35,471 nucleotides of DNA from Planctomycetota bacterium (GTDB taxonomy: Bacteria; Planctomycetota; Planctomycetia; Gemmatales; Gemmataceae): the NCBI GenBank assembly GCA_016872595.1, contig VGZJ01000025.1, forward strand, positions 1 to 35,471. Direction: 5' to 3'. The notes beneath the pieces were generated by a model that saw only the letters and a list, made by a program, of their open reading frames with translations, made no database searches and was not told the origin of the DNA. This document shows, piece by piece, positions 33,560 through 35,471 of this stretch (positions are counted from its first letter, which is position 1; each line of letters begins with the position of its first letter). A program made the translations under genes and the position numbers.

Positions 33560-34990
33560 TCACGCCAATACCTCGCGGATCGGGTGGCCGCCGTAGCTGA
33601 TCGGTACGGGGCGGTTGGCCTTGTCGTACACGGCCAGTTCCGGGTCGATGCCCATCAGTTGGTAGACCGTGGTGCAGACGTCCGCGGGGCGGACGGGGCG
33701 GTCCTTGACGTAGGCCGCGTGCGCGTCGCTCTGGCCGACGACGGTTCCGCCCTTGATGCCCGCGCCGGCGAACACCACGGAGTAGCAGTACGTCCAGTGG
33801 TCGCGGCCGGCGCTGCCGTTCACCCGCGGCGTGCGGCCCATGTCGCTCATCATCACCACGAGCGTTTCGTCCAAGAGGCCGCTGTCGTCGAGGTCGGTTA
33901 GCAGGGCCGCGTAGGTCTGGTCGAGGTACGGCAGGTTCACCGTTCTCAGTTGCTCGAAGTTCTTGCTGTGCGTGTCCCAATACGGGTCGAGGCTCGTGGG
34001 GTAGCGGTTCGGGTAACCGTCCCAATAGAGGTCCACGAACCGCACGCCGCTTTCGATCAGGCGGCGGGCAACAAGCGCGCTGTTGCCGAACAGGTGGTGG
34101 CCGTAGCGGTCCTTCACCTTCGGGCTTTCGGCGTTCAGGTCGAACGCGGTCTTGAGGGCGTTCGCGGTCAGCAGGCCGAACGCCTTCTGCCGGGTGGAGT
34201 CGTAGCGCGCCGGTGTGCCACTGACTTCTACGCGGTGCTGTTCGCGGTCGAGCTGTTGCAGTAGCGAGCGGCGGTCGTCGAGCCGGTCAATCGTCATGTC
34301 GGCCGCGAGCTTCGTATCCGCGAGGCGCGGCGTGCCGAGCCACATGGGGCGGCGGCCCGCGGGCGGCTTGGGGTCGATCTTCGGGTCGGTCGTGCTCCAC
34401 AGCGGGTCGAATTTCTTGCCGAGGAAGCCCCCGTGCGGACCGGGCCGGTCGATGGCGAAGCCCCAGCCCAGTACGGTCGGCAACGCGACGTAGTGCGGCA
34501 GATCGACACCCGTGGGCTTCAGCGATTCGACCACCGCGCCCATGCCGGGTGGGTAGGTGTCGCGTGGGATCAGTTCGTTGATGTCCACCGGTTGCTCGCT
34601 GCCGGTGAAGCTGGGCAGGGTGTTGTGGCACCCGGCCTTGTGGTTCACACTCCGCACGATGGCGAGCTTGTGCGCGAGCTTCGCGGTCTGCGGCATGTGC
34701 TCGCAAATCTGGATGCCGGGCACGTTCGTCTGCGTTGGCTTGAACTCCCCGCGAACCTCCACCGGTGCGTTCGGCTTCAGGTCCCACATGTCTTGCGTGG
34801 GCGCGCCGCCGTGCAGATAGATGACGATGACGTTCTTCGCGACCGCGTTCGTCTTGCCGCGCGCTTCGGCCGCGAACAGGTTCGGTAGCGTGAGGCCCGC
34901 GCCGAGCACCGCAGACGCGCCGACGGTGAGCGCCTCACGCCGTGTGACGCCGTCGCAGAACCGGTGGGGAGAGCCGAGGACGCGCAGCAT
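33560..34990 (-). CDS. DUF1501 protein
   Basis: A 476-residue protein of the planctomycete DUF1501 family. The twin-arginine-like leader is TRREALTVGASAVLGAGLTL, and the body has the family blocks VIVIYLHGGAPTQDMWDLKP, RSVNHKAGCHNTLPSFTG, DPYWDTHSKNFEQL and VVMMSDMGRTPRVNG. It is a member of the alkaline-phosphatase/sulfatase fold with no firm activity. The usual partner, a DUF1549/DUF1553 cytochrome, is not adjacent. The ATG at 34990 is chosen because GGAGG lies 7 bases upstream; a TTG 6 bases earlier is in frame. Confidence 0.9.
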   Translation of the reverse strand: MLRVLGSPHRFCDGVTRREALTVGASAVLGAGLTLPNLFAAEARGKTNAVAKNVIVIYLHGGAPTQDMWDLKPNAPVEVRGEFKPTQTNVPGIQICEHMPQTAKLAHKLAIVRSVNHKAGCHNTLPSFTGSEQPVDINELIPRDTYPPGMGAVVESLKPTGVDLPHYVALPTVLGWGFAIDRPGPHGGFLGKKFDPLWSTTDPKIDPKPPAGRRPMWLGTPRLADTKLAADMTIDRLDDRRSLLQQLDREQHRVEVSGTPARYDSTRQKAFGLLTANALKTAFDLNAESPKVKDRYGHHLFGNSALVARRLIESGVRFVDLYWDGYPNRYPTSLDPYWDTHSKNFEQLRTVNLPYLDQTYAALLTDLDDSGLLDETLVVMMSDMGRTPRVNGSAGRDHWTYCYSVVFAGAGIKGGTVVGQSDAHAAYVKDRPVRPADVCTTVYQLMGIDPELAVYDKANRPVPISYGGHPIREVLA

Positions 34991-35032
34991 GGGCAAGCCT
35001 CCGGTGGAGATGGAACGATTCTACCCTCACCC

Positions 35033-35060
35033 TCGACTGCGCCGCCAGTGCGTGTATACG
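35033..35060 (+). promoter_or_regulatory. Weak candidate promoter for the enolase-superfamily gene
   Basis: TCGACT (35033-35038) and TATACG (35055-35060) are 16 bases apart. A GTTTAGCG-type palindrome (35060-35093) follows in the leader. Confidence 0.25.
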
Positions 35061-35106
35061 TTTAGCGTCGGACCCGCAGGGTCTGCAACGCTACCGAGGT
35101 TCGCGC

Positions 35107-35376
35107 ATGAAGATCGCCGACGTTCGGTTCACGGGCCTGACCGGGGGCACCGTCGAGGGCGGGTGGGCCGAGGAACTCGCGCCCGAAGACAACGTCCACA
35201 CGGTTGTGGAAGTGCTGACGGACGACGGGCTTGTCGGGGTCGGCAGCACGTTCACCAGCAGCCACCTCGTCGGCGCGGCGGTGAAGCTGCTGCGGCCGTT
35301 CCTCGTTGGCGAGCGCACCGACGAGCCGGCGCGGGTGAGCGAGAAGCTGCGACAGAATAGACTCGTTGCGCAATAG
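35107..35376 (+). pseudogene. Enolase-superfamily (mandelate racemase-like) gene cut off by an IS
   Basis: The 89-residue frame has the N-terminal capping domain of mandelate racemase-type enzymes (MKIADVRFTGLTGG, HTVVEVLTDDGLVGVGSTFTS, PFLVGERTDEPARVSEKLRQN). It then leaves the family at about base 35359 and stops (RLVAQ). Family members continue with the catalytic barrel, absent here. GAGG lies 6 bases before the ATG. The break matches the start of the IS element; the rest of the gene probably lies beyond the window. Confidence 0.75.
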
Positions 35377-35471
35377 CGATCGATGGCCTATTCATAGGGT
35401 TATGACGAATTACGAGAAATTGCGTCGGAAGCCGTTGTTGTTCCGCATGTTCACGGGGCTCTCGGCCGACG
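35360..35471 (+). mobile_element. Left end of an IS5-like insertion sequence (runs off the window)
   Basis: The sequence changes from the enolase gene to GACTCGTTGCGCAATAG, which looks like a terminal inverted repeat of the IS5 group, with the first transposase codons 42 bases further on. The preceding TA at 35358-35359 could be a target duplication. The right end is not visible, so the boundary is approximate. Confidence 0.6.
35402..35471 (+). CDS. Transposase N-terminus (IS5-like, partial)
   Basis: An ATG at 35402 opens MTNYEKLRRKPLLFRMFTGL and continues SAD to the window edge, an N-terminus typical of short DDE transposases of the IS5 group (YEKLRKKPxLFRxFTGL). Only 23 residues are seen, so the catalytic part is outside the window. 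Confidence 0.6.
   Translation, partial: MTNYEKLRRKPLLFRMFTGLSAD

Overview
The window looks like a chromosome segment of a planctomycete, most likely a Gemmata-like member of the Gemmataceae. G+C is high and coding density is high. The gene families are typical of that group: a DUF1501 protein, a PA14-like multihaem c-type cytochrome, FG-GAP/ASPIC and TIGR03009 proteins, a formylglycine sulfatase, secreted proteins with an LExLEDRxVPA-type N-terminus, and CRTAC1-like plus TPR neighbours. These assignments rest on reading motifs; no database search was run.

Layout. 1-5656 (+): the 3' end of an FG-GAP/ASPIC protein, a membrane-anchored TPR protein, an oligopeptidase B-like protease, and a MobA-like nucleotidyltransferase whose reading frame includes palindromic repeat DNA. 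A leucine-rich-repeat protein converges on it (5649-6914, -). 7026-10395 (+): a deoxyhypusine synthase-like enzyme, an MglA-like GTPase, a small all-helical protein and a secreted trypsin-like protease, all tightly spaced. 10443-13331: a sialidase-like protein (-), a small secreted protein (+) and a Tat-type beta-propeller protein (-). 13503-16743: a sulfatase (+), then on the minus strand a pentapeptide-repeat protein, an internally shortened DUF4058-like ORF, ribosomal protein bS21 with a strong promoter, and an M48 peptidase. 16859-21973: a TIGR01777 epimerase (+), a membrane gene broken by an amber codon, QueD and QueC of the 7-deazaguanine pathway, a zinc-ribbon membrane protein and Bpt. 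22102-26151: a zinc-finger protein, an LTxxQ-like secreted protein, a TIGR03009 protein, and the pair RsmD-MtfA. 26164-31397: a DUF4214/cadherin surface protein divergent from a five-haem cytochrome. 31418-35471: a perfect 29-bp inverted repeat, a CNT nucleoside transporter, an orphan antitoxin-like gene, a small hypothetical gene, a DUF1501 protein, and an enolase-superfamily gene cut off by an IS5-like element that runs off the window.

Working together. Most genes are housekeeping or secreted carbohydrate and protein turnover functions (sulfatase, sialidase, proteases, cytochrome). Two queuosine-precursor enzymes lie close together. The best candidate for an undescribed system is the GTPase plus helical-protein pair at 8186-9438. 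It has lower G+C than its flanks and a non-canonical G3 motif, and its partner is not a roadblock protein. No gene-free stretch exceeds 300 bases. I saw no tRNA, rRNA or CRISPR array.
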